This document shows, piece by piece, positions 32,796 to 42,171 of a stretch of DNA of 48,459 nt. Made by a program: the position numbers and the translations under genes. Position 1 is the first letter of the stretch; each line of letters begins with the position of its first letter. The notes beneath the pieces were generated by a model, which was not told the DNA's origin, searched no databases, and was given only the letters and a program-made list of their open reading frames with translations. The stretch comes from Clostridia bacterium. Its GTDB lineage: Bacteria; Bacillota; DSM-521; Neomoorellales; JACIYF01. The DNA is taken from assembly GCA_014360065.1 (NCBI GenBank), contig JACIYF010000009.1, positions 1-48,459 on the forward strand. The letters run 5' to 3'.

Positions 32796-35654
32796 TTATC
32801 CGGCCGACCACTGTTTCTGCTTCTGGCGAAAGGAGGCTTGGTGGGCCCAGCGTTCTTCGGTGATCAGCTGGCCGAAGCTGCGCAATGGCCCTACCCGGAA
32901 CCCATGTTTGGCTGCCAGCCGCTCTAGCAAATGAATATCATCCCAAGTTAGGGTCGGCCCGATGCTAGTATCTTGGAAACGCTGCTCCAGGGCTAGCATC
33001 ATGGTCTCGGCCATGCAGGCGTAGGCTAAGCCCCGCTTGAGCTCAAAATCCCACCCAAGATATGGAGCTCCCGGAATGGCAATTACGCCACCATCGATGA
33101 CTAAAACGTCAGGTCTCATGGCGCTGAGCTCGGGACTAACATTGGCCGGGCGGGACATATCGCAAATAATCGCCCCTGCCTTCAAATGGTCGGGCAAGAG
33201 CAGTTCCCTAGGGCTGTTGGTAGCGGTAATTACCAGGTCGGCTTCGGGCAAGGCCTTATCGAAAGCGATGCTAATCTCTAAAGGTGACCTGGCTACGGCC
33301 GAGGGTTGGCCGCCACCCTTGCCGTCGGGATGGATATCCTCCCTTTGCCTCCGCGGTTGGTCCTTGGTGAGGGCTGTTCCTGCCCGGCCGCCTGATCCCG
33401 CCATGCCTGCCGGGCTAAGTATGCCTTGACGGCCCAGGCAATCAATTACGGTCCCCGAAGCCGCGCTGGGACGGCGGGGGCCATTCTTGGCTTCCCTTTC
33501 GATTTCCTCGGCTATTTTTGCGAGTCGCTTCAAGCTGTGTTCGGGCCGATCCGGGTTGCCCACCAGGATCAGCCGCCCTACCTTCTCGGCCAATAGGAGG
33601 GCTACGCCTCGGCCGATGGAGCCGGTTGCTCCCACCACCGCCACGCTTGCCTCCGCCGGCGGCAGGCCGATCTTTTCTAATGCCGTCAAGGCTACTTCAG
33701 CCGCAGCCACCACCGTATAGCTGTTGCCGCTGGTTATGGCTACTCCGCGGCCACGGACAAACAGGCCTCCACCAGAAACTACCGAGGTGTATGCGCCCAG
33801 GCCGACGATGCTGGCACCGCGCGCTCGCCCTAAATCCACTGCCTGCCGAATCAGCTGTATACTGCTTGAGCGAGGGGCCGCCAACAATTCTTCGGCGGTC
33901 CGGGGCACCACTATGAACTCGCCGAGAGCTTTGGCGCCAGCGGCGGATACGATCTCGGTGCTCCCTATGACGAAGGGATCTACCAGGTCGTTCCAGCTGA
34001 AGGCTAGCTCCCTCAGTTCATCTTCATTAAATGCCTTGAGGCTGGGATCAAAGTCAACGTAATTTTGCCAGGCTACCGGATGTACCAGGAAGGCGAAGCG
34101 GCCTGGTAGAGCGGAGGCCTGCACGGCTAGCGCAGGGGCAAGGCCAGTCACCTTTGCCTGTGGTTGGGGCCAATTGGGCCTGTCATAAGCCCGGCTGGCG
34201 CCCAGTTCCGGCTTACTGCCCCGGGTTACCTGTGGTTGACAGGTCTGCGGGTCGGAGGCCTGAGCGGTTCGGTTGGATTGGGAATTCCCGCCCCAGGACT
34301 TTGGCTCGGACCCTACTGATGCCGGCGAGGTGGAGCCAACCAGGTGATGGAGAAAGCGAGCCGTATCATAAGTAGCCAAGGCGGAAAGCATCTCCTCGAT
34401 GGCCGCAAGACCCAGCTGGCATTCCTGCTCGCTGATTACCAGCGGCGGCTCGATCCGCAGCACCCGATTGCCGTTCAAGGTAGGGGCTACCCGTAATCCG
34501 GTGACGTTTAAGAGGTAGCTGGCAGCAGCTGGAGCAAGAAGCTCCTGTTCTGCCATTACCCCTAGGAGCCCGTTGGGGAAGGCTTGGCGATGGCAGGTAA
34601 ATTCTATCCCCAACATCAGCCCCCGGCCGCGAACTCCTACCAGGATTTGGGGGTATTGTTGCTGCAGCCTTTTCAGCCCGGCCAAGAGTTGGGCGCCCCG
34701 CTGGGCTACCTGCCGCACCAGGCGCTGCTCATCGGCGGTGAGCCACTCGATCACCGCCAAACCTACCCGGCAGGCCAGGGAATTGGCGGCAAAGGTGGAG
34801 GAGTGTTTGGTAGCAAACTCCTCATTATAGACATTTTCCCCGGCAATGCAGGCGCCGATGGGGACAATTCCTCCTCCTAGGGCTTTAGCCAAGAGCAGCA
34901 CGTCCGGGCAGATTCCTTCCTCCTCGTAAGCAAACAGCCGTCCGGTCCGCCCTAGGCCAGTCTGAATCTCGTCTAGCACCAGGAATACTCCATAGCGGTC
35001 GCACAGCTCTCGCACCCCTTTCAGGTATCCGGCTGGCGGTACCACGATGCCGCCCTCCCCCTGGATGGGCTCAACGATAAAGGCGGCAAACTGCTCTTGT
35101 CTCCGGGAAGCGTGCTTCTGGAAAGCTTCCTCCAAGGCGTCCAGGTTGCCGTAGGGCACGAATTCGAATCCCTCTACCGGAGCTCCGAAGGCCCGTTGGT
35201 AACTGCTGCGACCGGTGGCGCTCAATGCCCCTAAGGTCTTGCCGTGAAAGCTGTTGGTGGTGGCCAGGATCCCCATCCTCCCGGTGGCCGAGCGGCAGAG
35301 CTTGATGGCGGCCTCCACCGTCTCCGCTCCGCTGTTGGTAAAGGTGACATATCTTAGGCCCGGGCAGGTGATTTCCACTAACCGGCGGGCTAGCTCCCCT
35401 GCGGCGTTAAGGAAAGAAGGTTGGATAAAGCTAGGTTCCAGGTTATGGTGGACTCTCTCAATGGCCTGCCAGATGGGAGATGGGTTGTAACCAAAAGGTA
35501 GGGCTCCATAGGCGGCAATGAAGTCCAAGTACCGCCGGCCCTGATCGTCATATAAATAGCAGCCCTCCCCTCGGACAAACTTTTTGTCCAGCTTAATCTG
35601 TTCCAGCAGTTGTCCCAGATAGGGATTCACGTATTCTTTAAACGGGTGGGCCAC
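32796..35654 (-). CDS. Fusion: class-III aminotransferase + acyl-ACP-reductase-like dehydrogenase
   Basis: The product is about 952 aa from the GTG at 35654 (GGAGG 9 nt upstream; longer starts are open). Residues 1-435 are a PLP aminotransferase of the ornithine/acetylornithine type: NSGAETVEAAIKLCR, Asp228 (VLDEIQTGLGRTG), Lys257 (LLLAKALGGGI). A Ser/Pro/Gln-rich linker (about 440-515) follows. Residues 520-950 resemble cyanobacterial long-chain acyl-ACP reductase: FAFLVHPVAWQNY, SIVGLGAYTSVVSGGG, Rossmann VAVVGATGSIGRG (671-683), ICDMSRPANVS, VIDGGVIAIPG and AYACMAETMMLALE. A low-complexity insertion (about 715-790) interrupts this part. A plausible reaction is thioester to aldehyde to amine, or a related aldehyde step; substrate unknown. 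Confidence 0.8.
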   Translation of the reverse strand: MAHPFKEYVNPYLGQLLEQIKLDKKFVRGEGCYLYDDQGRRYLDFIAAYGALPFGYNPSPIWQAIERVHHNLEPSFIQPSFLNAAGELARRLVEITCPGLRYVTFTNSGAETVEAAIKLCRSATGRMGILATTNSFHGKTLGALSATGRSSYQRAFGAPVEGFEFVPYGNLDALEEAFQKHASRRQEQFAAFIVEPIQGEGGIVVPPAGYLKGVRELCDRYGVFLVLDEIQTGLGRTGRLFAYEEEGICPDVLLLAKALGGGIVPIGACIAGENVYNEEFATKHSSTFAANSLACRVGLAVIEWLTADEQRLVRQVAQRGAQLLAGLKRLQQQYPQILVGVRGRGLMLGIEFTCHRQAFPNGLLGVMAEQELLAPAAASYLLNVTGLRVAPTLNGNRVLRIEPPLVISEQECQLGLAAIEEMLSALATYDTARFLHHLVGSTSPASVGSEPKSWGGNSQSNRTAQASDPQTCQPQVTRGSKPELGASRAYDRPNWPQPQAKVTGLAPALAVQASALPGRFAFLVHPVAWQNYVDFDPSLKAFNEDELRELAFSWNDLVDPFVIGSTEIVSAAGAKALGEFIVVPRTAEELLAAPRSSSIQLIRQAVDLGRARGASIVGLGAYTSVVSGGGLFVRGRGVAITSGNSYTVVAAAEVALTALEKIGLPPAEASVAVVGATGSIGRGVALLLAEKVGRLILVGNPDRPEHSLKRLAKIAEEIEREAKNGPRRPSAASGTVIDCLGRQGILSPAGMAGSGGRAGTALTKDQPRRQREDIHPDGKGGGQPSAVARSPLEISIAFDKALPEADLVITATNSPRELLLPDHLKAGAIICDMSRPANVSPELSAMRPDVLVIDGGVIAIPGAPYLGWDFELKRGLAYACMAETMMLALEQRFQDTSIGPTLTWDDIHLLERLAAKHGFRVGPLRSFGQLITEERWAHQASFRQKQKQWSAG

Positions 35655-35819
35655 GAAGATCATCCTCCACTTTGCCCTCAAAGCTTGACTACTATCGGCA
35701 GCTTTACGCCCTGCGCCACGCGGCCACCGTCACCACCATCTTCAGGTGAAGGGAATTGTTGCTTTAGGACTATCCGGGGCCGCTTGTGCACAGTATTGTG
35801 CTCATACATCCACTGGCTA

Positions 35820-36008
35820 TTATATGTGCCTACCTGAAAAAAAACAAGCACCTTTTGGGGGCGTACCGAAGCGCGTCGAGAGGATAAACAGCGTGTCGCC
35901 GGGGGCCACGGTATAGAGAATTCCGGTACAGGTAGGCGGAGGTGGCGGAGTCTGATTGCTCACTATGATCGCCCCGGTTGTTCGTGAAGGTAGTACATTG
36001 TATGCCAA
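35820..36008 (-). pseudogene. LysM-protein fragment
   Basis: The frame holds the end of one unit, a Pro-rich spacer (TPPPPPTCTG) and the beginning of a LysM repeat (YTVAPGDTLFILSTRFGT), then diverges and stops. LysM domains bind peptidoglycan. There is no signal peptide or good start, so this is a relic. In 35655-35819 nothing is recognised. Confidence 0.5.
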
Positions 36009-36060
36009 AGAAAGGGTGGGAGGGCGTTCCTGATCTGGTTGAGCACCCTAGTTGACCTCT

Positions 36061-36311
36061 TCATCGCGTCGGAAGAAGGGTATGGAAGAAGTCAAAATGA
36101 TCGTAGTTACAGTTTACCAGCCGGTTTTTGACTTCTTCATAGAAGTCCGTCCCCGGAAGGGGTGTGAGTAGGGAAAAAGTGGCGAAAGACAAACCAAGCT
36201 CCCGGCAATACTTTCTAAACTGGAGTCCGGTCTGACCATGAAAGAGGCGTAGATGTCGATGCCCAGCGATTGAATCGCACCGATGGTTTGCGATGGCTTG
36301 GCTGGCGCCAA
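36061..36311 (-). pseudogene. B12-type radical SAM protein fragment, frameshifted
   Basis: In one frame the minus strand reads QTIGAIQSLGIDIYASFMV and, after a shift, FATFSLLTPLPGTDFYEEV and YDHFDFFHTLLPT, ending in TGA. This matches the C-terminal part of BchE/hopanoid-methylase-like radical SAM enzymes. The cysteine cluster and B12 domain are missing. It is a decayed remnant beside the LysM fragment. Nothing further is seen in 36312-36441. Confidence 0.6.
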
Positions 36312-36441
36312 TGGCTCCAGGGGCGGGAAGCAGTGCCTGGGCCGGCCCCAGGGGTGGCCATGGGGCTCAGGGTAGGCCGCCCAAGGCCTGCGCCTGCTGG
36401 GGCCGGTTGGATGGGTATTGGGAGCCTGATGGGCCGCCTCC

Positions 36442-37494
36442 TTAACCTACTGGCCAATATATCTTTTGGATCTCTGCCACCTTGTCCAGGGCTTCCTGGA
36501 TGGGGGCATCTTTAGCGGCAGGAGGCGGCGCTACCGGCTCTACCACTTGGTCCCCAAACTCACCCAGCTCATTGACGATGGCTCCGGTGGCGTAGGGAAG
36601 AAGCTCTAAGCTGTAACCTCCCTCCAAAACTACCACTGGCCCCCGGGCCCCTATCATCTGGGCTAGCACTTTTACCTGTCGGGTCATTTCCTGGAAACCA
36701 GCACAAGTCACCCGCATTCCTGCCAAGGGGTCGCCGAAGTGACAATCCTGTCCGGCGGAAATCAGGATAAGCTGCGGGTAGTATTGGAGTAAGACCGGCC
36801 GGAGGAAGCGCTCGAAGATTTCCAGATAAACCCCGTCCCCTGCTCCCGGCGGCAGCGGCACATTGAAATTATACCCCTTGCCGTCGCCTAGGCCTACCTC
36901 ATTCGCCTCACCGGTGCCCGGAAAGAGGGGTGCCTGATGAATGGAGAAATAGAGCACTCGGGCATCATCTTCAAAGGCATGCTGGGTGCCGTTGCCGTGG
37001 TGGACGTCCCAGTCCAAAATCAATACCTTGTTGAGGCCGTAGCTGTTTAAGGCCTCTTTGGCGGCGATGGCTACGTTATTGAAGACGCAAAAACCCATGG
37101 CATCATTTTTCTCGGCATGGTGGCCGGGAGGACGTACCAAGGCCAGCGAATAATCCACTTCCCCGGCCATGACCGCCTCCAAAGCCCGCAAGGCTGCCCC
37201 GGCGGCAAGATAGGCCACCCGAACCGATTCTGGGCTAAGCACGGTAATGTTCTGGTCCCAAATGCCGCCTCCTTGGGCGCAGAACTGGGTGACCCGGTCT
37301 ACGTACGCTTTTTCATGAATGCTCAAGACCTTTTCCTCGGGGGCCGGTTGAAACTCAAGCTTCCGCATGCGCTCAATATATCCCCGCTGCTTTAAGAACT
37401 CCATGATGCTAATGAGCCTTTCTTTGCGCTCCGGCCAAGAGCCGGTCTCGTGCAGGAGAAAATCAGGGTGATAGACCAAGCCTACCTTTGGCAA
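36442..37494 (-). CDS. Histone deacetylase family protein (AcuC-like)
   Basis: The 350-aa product is a zinc-dependent deacetylase of the arginase-deacetylase fold. Motifs: RPPGHHAEKNDAMGFCVFNN (general-base histidines), DWDVHHGNGTQHAF (zinc Asp and His), SIHQAPLFPGTG and SAGQDCHFGDPLAGM (zinc Asp). In bacteria such enzymes act on acetyl-CoA synthetase (AcuC) or acetylpolyamines. The start is TTG with AAGGGGAG six nt upstream. The C-terminus carries a short Pro-rich stretch. It stands alone, with larC about 260 nt upstream. Confidence 0.9.
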   Translation of the reverse strand: MPKVGLVYHPDFLLHETGSWPERKERLISIMEFLKQRGYIERMRKLEFQPAPEEKVLSIHEKAYVDRVTQFCAQGGGIWDQNITVLSPESVRVAYLAAGAALRALEAVMAGEVDYSLALVRPPGHHAEKNDAMGFCVFNNVAIAAKEALNSYGLNKVLILDWDVHHGNGTQHAFEDDARVLYFSIHQAPLFPGTGEANEVGLGDGKGYNFNVPLPPGAGDGVYLEIFERFLRPVLLQYYPQLILISAGQDCHFGDPLAGMRVTCAGFQEMTRQVKVLAQMIGARGPVVVLEGGYSLELLPYATGAIVNELGEFGDQVVEPVAPPPAAKDAPIQEALDKVAEIQKIYWPVG

Positions 37495-37753
37495 AGCTAG
37501 CTCCCCTTTCTTTAAGGCCCAAATTATTCTACCTCAGAACCCAAGCGCTTGTCCCTACTAAGCCGGGCCAGAATCTGGAATTTATGTCCAGTATATCCTA
37601 ATGTCACAATTTAGCAATAAACAACTACTTGCTGAGCTTGGGGCACCAAGGCGCCGGAGAGTACGCTGATGCCCAGTAGCTTCACAAATACGCGGTGGGC
37701 CACTCGGTTGCTTATCGGAGCATGGACGGCTTCCGGCGGTAGCTTAGGGCTTG

Positions 37754-39007
37754 CTACAAGGAGGTGGCAAGGGAGGCAAACTTTTCTTCGGCTAGGCGCT
37801 GAGCCATCTCCAACACCTTTCTTAGCGGTTGCCCGTTTTTTTCGGCGATGGCGCGGCAATCCTCGTACTCGGGCGCCATTACCGATGGGGCAAAGGGGCC
37901 GCCTTCGGCCTGCTTCTGGGTGAAGACCGCTGGAGCGCATTTCACCCGTACCGGCCCCCAAGGGGTATCCACCTTAATAAAGGCCCGCGGCAGTTTCAAG
38001 CGGGATTCTAGGCGGTGGCGCACCCCTAAGGTAGTGGTCTCGACAAAGATAAGTTCTATTACCGCCAAGCTTTTCTCCAGAGGGCAGATGACCGAAAGCT
38101 TGAATCCGGGCCGGTTCTTTTTCATCTGGATGGGAACGAAGGAGACATCTAGGGCTCCAGCCTGCATCAGCCGATCCACCAGGTAGCCGCCAATTTCCGG
38201 AGTTAAATCATCGAGATTAGCTTCAATTACCTGGACTACATCAGCCTCGTAAGACCAGGGCGGCTGAGGCGATGAGCTTGGGCCAGCCGCCTGGTTGACC
38301 TCCATCAAAAAGGCCCGCAGCAAATTAGGCCGACGCCTTTTGGCGGTGCCGGCTCCGTAGCCTACCTTCAGGGCCTGACCGGCCGGAAGGGGGCCAAAGC
38401 GGGAGGCCAGGGTGGTGATGAGGGCGGCTCCGGTGGGGGTAACCAATTCCCCTTCCTCCTCCACCCCGTATACCGGTATTCCCGCCAGCAGGGCGGCGGT
38501 AGCTGGCGCCGGAAGGGGTAAAGGGCCATGATGGGAGTTAACCCAGCCGCGAGCCAGGGGCAGGGGCGAGGAGTAAATTGCCTCGGCGCCCAAGAGATGC
38601 AGGCCTAGCACCGAGCCCACCACATCGATGATAGCATCTATGGCCCCTACCTCGTGAAAGTGCACTTCCTCAGGGGTGGAGCCGTGGACTTGGGCCTCGG
38701 CCCTGGCCAAGCGCTCGAAGACGGCTATGGCTTTTTCTTCTACTGGGGCGGGCAAACCTCCCTCAGCAATGAGCTGTTTGATATGAGAGAGGTGGCGGCT
38801 GGGCGGTTCGGTCTCTACCTCCACCTCGACCCTGATGGCGCTGATGCCTCCTTCTTGTAGCCGGCGGTGGTGCAACCGGTACCCAGAGAGTTTTAGGCTC
38901 GAAAGCGCCTGCTTCCAAGTCTCCAAATCCAGCCCCAAGTCGGCCAGGGCTCCCAGCACCATATCCCCGCTTATCCCGGAAAAGCAGTCAAAGTAGATGA
39001 CTTTCAA
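37754..39007 (-). CDS. larC: Nickel insertion protein LarC
   Basis: LarC puts nickel into the pincer nucleotide cofactor of lactate racemase and related enzymes, using CTP. The 417-aa protein has the family start YFDCFSGISGDMVLGAL, the VHFHEVGAIDAIIDVVG motif, PTGAALI, and ANLDDLTPEIGGYLVDRL. A Ser/Pro-rich loop (SSSPQPPWSYE) lies mid-protein. It lies 15 nt after larB. No larA or larE is in the window, so the client enzyme is unknown. Confidence 0.92.
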   Translation of the reverse strand: MKVIYFDCFSGISGDMVLGALADLGLDLETWKQALSSLKLSGYRLHHRRLQEGGISAIRVEVEVETEPPSRHLSHIKQLIAEGGLPAPVEEKAIAVFERLARAEAQVHGSTPEEVHFHEVGAIDAIIDVVGSVLGLHLLGAEAIYSSPLPLARGWVNSHHGPLPLPAPATAALLAGIPVYGVEEEGELVTPTGAALITTLASRFGPLPAGQALKVGYGAGTAKRRRPNLLRAFLMEVNQAAGPSSSPQPPWSYEADVVQVIEANLDDLTPEIGGYLVDRLMQAGALDVSFVPIQMKKNRPGFKLSVICPLEKSLAVIELIFVETTTLGVRHRLESRLKLPRAFIKVDTPWGPVRVKCAPAVFTQKQAEGGPFAPSVMAPEYEDCRAIAEKNGQPLRKVLEMAQRLAEEKFASLATSL

Positions 39008-39022
39008 GGCGTTAACCTCCGC

Positions 39023-39934
39023 TTAAGCCTTGGCGCCTACCAACCGCTGGGCGGTAGTTATGATGGCATCGGCCAGCATGGCGGCGCCAAACCCGTTATC
39101 AATATTAACCACCCCTACGCCGCTGGCGCAAGAGTTGAGCATAGTCAAAAGTGACGCCAACCCTTGGAAATGAGCTCCGTACCCGACGCTGGTGGGCACG
39201 GCGATGACCGGGGCGCTAGCCATGCCGCCTACCACACTGGCCAGGGCTCCTTCCATGCCAGCTACCACGATTATCACGTGGGCCTGGCTAATCTCGCTGC
39301 CCATGTCCAGCAAACGGTGCAGTCCGGCAACCCCTACGTCGTAGCCTCGCCTAACCTGGTGACCGATGAATTCAGCTGATATGGCTGCCTCCTCAGCCAC
39401 CGGGAGGTCGGCGGTGCCGGCGCTCAGGACCAAGATGCGGCCGCCGCTAGCGGGCTTTTCTCTTCCAGGAACAGTAATAATGCGGGCCAACTCGTGGTAC
39501 TGGGGCTCAGGAACCCACTCGGGGGAAGCCGAGGCATTCCCGATCTCAGGTCCGCTGGCCTCTGCCCCGCGAGCGGTGCTATCCATGGCTATTGGTTCCG
39601 GCTTAGGTGGCGGCAGCGAACCGGCTTTATCGGCCTGCCCCAGCGAGGCAAAAGCAGCCTTAACTGCCTCAAAAGCTGACCGGGAGGCCCGAGTAGCCAG
39701 GACTGGGCTGCCGGCACGATAAAGGCTAAGGGCTATCTGGGCCACCTGTTCGGGGGTCTTGTTTTGAGCAAAGATGACCTCGGGCCGGCCGTTACGCAGG
39801 GCGCGATGGTGGTCTACCCGGGCAAAACCCAGGTTTTCATAGGGGAGAATCTTAATTAGCTCCAGCGCCTCATCAGGGGTATATTTGCCAGCTCTGACGG
39901 CTTCTAGAACCTCTTTTAACCGCTCGCGATCCAT
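39023..39934 (-). CDS. larB: Pyridinium-3,5-biscarboxylic acid mononucleotide synthase LarB
   Basis: LarB carboxylates and hydrolyses NaAD in the first step of nickel-pincer cofactor synthesis. The chosen ATG has GGAGG 9 nt upstream and gives MDRERLKEVLEAVRAGKYTP. The AIR-carboxylase-like part has LVLSAGTADLPVAEEA, RRGYDVGVAGLHRLL, VVAGMEGALASVVGG and VIAVPTSVGYG. At 303 aa it exceeds the usual ~250 because of a Pro/Ser/Ala-rich insertion (about residues 108-150). It leads the larBC operon. Confidence 0.92.
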   Translation of the reverse strand: MDRERLKEVLEAVRAGKYTPDEALELIKILPYENLGFARVDHHRALRNGRPEVIFAQNKTPEQVAQIALSLYRAGSPVLATRASRSAFEAVKAAFASLGQADKAGSLPPPKPEPIAMDSTARGAEASGPEIGNASASPEWVPEPQYHELARIITVPGREKPASGGRILVLSAGTADLPVAEEAAISAEFIGHQVRRGYDVGVAGLHRLLDMGSEISQAHVIIVVAGMEGALASVVGGMASAPVIAVPTSVGYGAHFQGLASLLTMLNSCASGVGVVNIDNGFGAAMLADAIITTAQRLVGAKA

Positions 39935-39958
39935 ATGATTTGGCCTCCTCGAAAAGCG

Positions 39959-39988
39959 ACTATACTCTATTAGACAGGAAGGTTCCAA
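39959..39988 (-). promoter_or_regulatory. Candidate promoter of larBC
   Basis: On the minus strand TTGGAA, an 18-nt spacer and TATAGT, ending 25 nt before the larB ATG. Confidence 0.5.
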
Positions 39989-40338
39989 AGTCCTTCTCCT
40001 TGCCCATGCCGGGTTGGAGCCAATAGTTGACAACACCGAGGTGCCGAGCCGGGTGCGCGGGAAGGCATGGCTAAACCGGCCGCTGGATGAGGCTTAGCTC
40101 ACCAGCACTATGCTTTGCCGGCCTGGGAGCTGCTTAGATGCCAGGAATGCTTCCGGCCATACTGGCGCGAGTTGCCATTTAATTCAGAAATCGGGACCGG
40201 GAGAGGAAAATGCCGAAGGGTGGAGAAATAAACCAGTCTGTGGGTCAATTACTGGCTGAAGAGCCGGCAGCTAGGTTGCGGCGAATGTAGAAGCGGTTAA
40301 AGCGGGTGCGGTAATTAAACCATGAGGTGGAACAAGCC
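39989..40338. other. Gap between larB and the DUF4446 gene
   Basis: Nothing is recognised except a 26-codon frame (40210-40290) with GAGAGG upstream, beginning MPKGGEINQSVGQLL. It is in the same phase as the next gene, but two stops separate them. It could be a leader peptide or chance. Confidence 0.35.
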
Positions 40339-40860
40339 ATGAACTTAAATCAGCTGTTGCCGTTGGATCCGACCCTGGCGGCGGTGGGGCTGGCGGGTCT
40401 AAGTTTGCTTTTTAGCCTAATTGCCATGATATGGGCTCGGCGCCGCCTGCGGCAACAGCCAGCTTCGGAGGACGCTTCCCTCATTCGGCAAGTAGAGCGC
40501 AACCGCCAAGCCATTGACCGTGCCCTTCAGGATATTCACCGTTGCCAAGAGGGCATCGACAGCTGCCGCCGGGAGATTGCTGAGGACCGCTCCCAGCTGG
40601 CAGCCTTGGCCAAAAAGCTGGAAAAGAGCCTCAAGCGGGTAGGGCTGGTACGCTTCAACGCCTTTCCCGAAGCTGGGGGAGCTTTAAGCTTTGCTTTGGC
40701 GCTCCTTGATGACCACGGGAGCGGGGTGGTGATTTTGACCCTGCACAATCGCGACGATTGTCGCACCTTCATTCGCCAGGTCCGCCACGGTAATTCGGAG
40801 CAGCGCTTAACCGCCGAGGAAAAGCAAGCCATCGAGGAAGCCCTCGCAGGAAACCATTGA
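40339..40860 (+). CDS. DUF4446 family membrane-anchored protein
   Basis: The 173-aa product has one N-terminal helix (about residues 15-35: LAAVGLAGLSLLFSLIAMI), a coiled-coil stretch (about 50-95) and a small C-terminal domain with VRFNAFPEAGGALSFALALLD and LTLHNRDDCRTFIR, the DUF4446 signature. Members often lie near parB in Firmicutes; function is unknown. The ATG at 40339 has GAGGTGG 8 nt upstream, and a GTG four codons earlier is open. Confidence 0.85.
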   Translation: MNLNQLLPLDPTLAAVGLAGLSLLFSLIAMIWARRRLRQQPASEDASLIRQVERNRQAIDRALQDIHRCQEGIDSCRREIAEDRSQLAALAKKLEKSLKRVGLVRFNAFPEAGGALSFALALLDDHGSGVVILTLHNRDDCRTFIRQVRHGNSEQRLTAEEKQAIEEALAGNH

Positions 40861-40864
40861 AAAC

Positions 40865-42124
40865 GTGGTTGCGCTGCGGCTAAGAGTAGCCGTCTTTAGG
40901 GGAGCGCTGGTACGACCAGCCGCTCACGGTTTGAGGCTGGGCCAAGCGGCGGACCAGCAATCTGGCCGAAGATATATGTTTTTTGGACGAGAACTGGGGA
41001 TGTGGATGGGGGACATGATCCTTTCAGGGAAAAGAGTGAGTAAGCGGCTTAGGATAGCAATGGGGTTGGCCTGGGGCGTAATAGTCGCCCTAGCCAGGCG
41101 TGGGTTGTTTCGGTTGCGGCCGGGCCGGGGGGAAGCTCGCAGCCGGCGGCGAGACTATCCCTCTGGGCTGGCGGAGAATGATAAACAAATAACCCTGATG
41201 CTGGTTCCCCACGGGCGGGGGCGCGTACATAGCTTGGTATTGCCCCGTTGGGCATTACGTTTAGCCCTGGGGGCAGGGGTAGCGGTATTGGCTTTGGCAG
41301 TTGGCCTGGGCATTTTCCTGGGAAAGGCCCGGAGTGAGATTGCCCGCCTGGAGAGCTTACGCCAGGTGAACCGTCAGCAGGCCCAGGCTATTGCCGAGAT
41401 GGAGAGCCGGGCCCAGCAGGCGGAACAGCAGCTAGAGAAGGTAAAGGAACTGGATCAGCGGGTTCGCAGCCTGTTGAACCTTTCACCTGACGGGACCTCG
41501 GCGCCCAATGCTGACAGCCGCACCGACTTATCCTCCCGCTCCCAGCCGCCGGGCATGGGAGGGACGCTACGGAGGAGTTGGCTCCAGAGCCAGGACCAAG
41601 CGGGAGCAGGGCAGGAGGAGCGGCTGGGGCTCCTTGATCAAACCTGGCGGGATCTCCAGCTGGATGCCCAGGCCCAAGCCTCAAACCTAGCCTTGCTTGA
41701 GAAACAGGTTAAGGCCAAGCTCAAGTACCTGGCCTGTTTGCCTACGGCTTGGCCCGTTCATGGGCGCATCACTTCCCCCTACGGCTTGAGGGAGTCCCCT
41801 TTTAGTTCTCGCCGGCAGGAGTTCCACGATGGGCTGGATATAGCTGCGCCCTGGGGCACAGTGATCACGGCAGCGGGCGATGGGGTGGTTGTGTATGCTG
41901 GTTGGAAACCGGGGTACGGGCGGATGGTAACCATTGATCACGGCTACGGGTACAAGAGCTCGTATGGCCATGCTAGCAGCCTGTTGGTGCAAGTGGGAGA
42001 AAAGGTGAGCCGAGGGTCTCCCATCGCCCGGGTGGGAAGCTCGGGCCGCAGCACCGGTCCCCACGTGCATTTTATGGTGGAAATCAATGGCCAGACGGTT
42101 GATCCTTTGCAGATCCTTGATTAG
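40865..42124 (+). CDS. M23 peptidase, membrane-anchored LytM-type
   Basis: The C-terminal ~130 residues form an M23/LytM domain: ITSPYGLRESPFSSRRQEFH, HDGLDIAAPWGT, HGYGYKSSYGHAS, and RSTGPHVHFMVEINGQ. The zinc ligands H-x-x-x-D and HVH are present, so it should cut peptidoglycan cross-bridges. A single helix (about residues 132-153) and a coiled coil (about 155-205) precede it, and a Ser/Pro/Gly-rich insertion lies at about 208-255. The start is uncertain: GTG at 40865 is 4 nt after the previous stop, but ATG codons near 40976 are possible. The next gene is a bactofilin, a common partner. Confidence 0.9.
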   Translation: MVALRLRVAVFRGALVRPAAHGLRLGQAADQQSGRRYMFFGRELGMWMGDMILSGKRVSKRLRIAMGLAWGVIVALARRGLFRLRPGRGEARSRRRDYPSGLAENDKQITLMLVPHGRGRVHSLVLPRWALRLALGAGVAVLALAVGLGIFLGKARSEIARLESLRQVNRQQAQAIAEMESRAQQAEQQLEKVKELDQRVRSLLNLSPDGTSAPNADSRTDLSSRSQPPGMGGTLRRSWLQSQDQAGAGQEERLGLLDQTWRDLQLDAQAQASNLALLEKQVKAKLKYLACLPTAWPVHGRITSPYGLRESPFSSRRQEFHDGLDIAAPWGTVITAAGDGVVVYAGWKPGYGRMVTIDHGYGYKSSYGHASSLLVQVGEKVSRGSPIARVGSSGRSTGPHVHFMVEINGQTVDPLQILD

Positions 42125-42171
42125 GGTCGGGGCAAGGCTGAGCGGCAAAGTCACCTAGGGGCAAGGCAGCA

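Noticed and set aside
33518-33916. Plus-strand frames across the fusion gene
   Set aside because: Antisense shadows of a well-supported coding region with aminotransferase and reductase motifs.
40210-40290. 26-codon frame before the DUF4446 gene as a gene
   Set aside because: Too short and without homology known to me; kept only as a remark in the gap entry.
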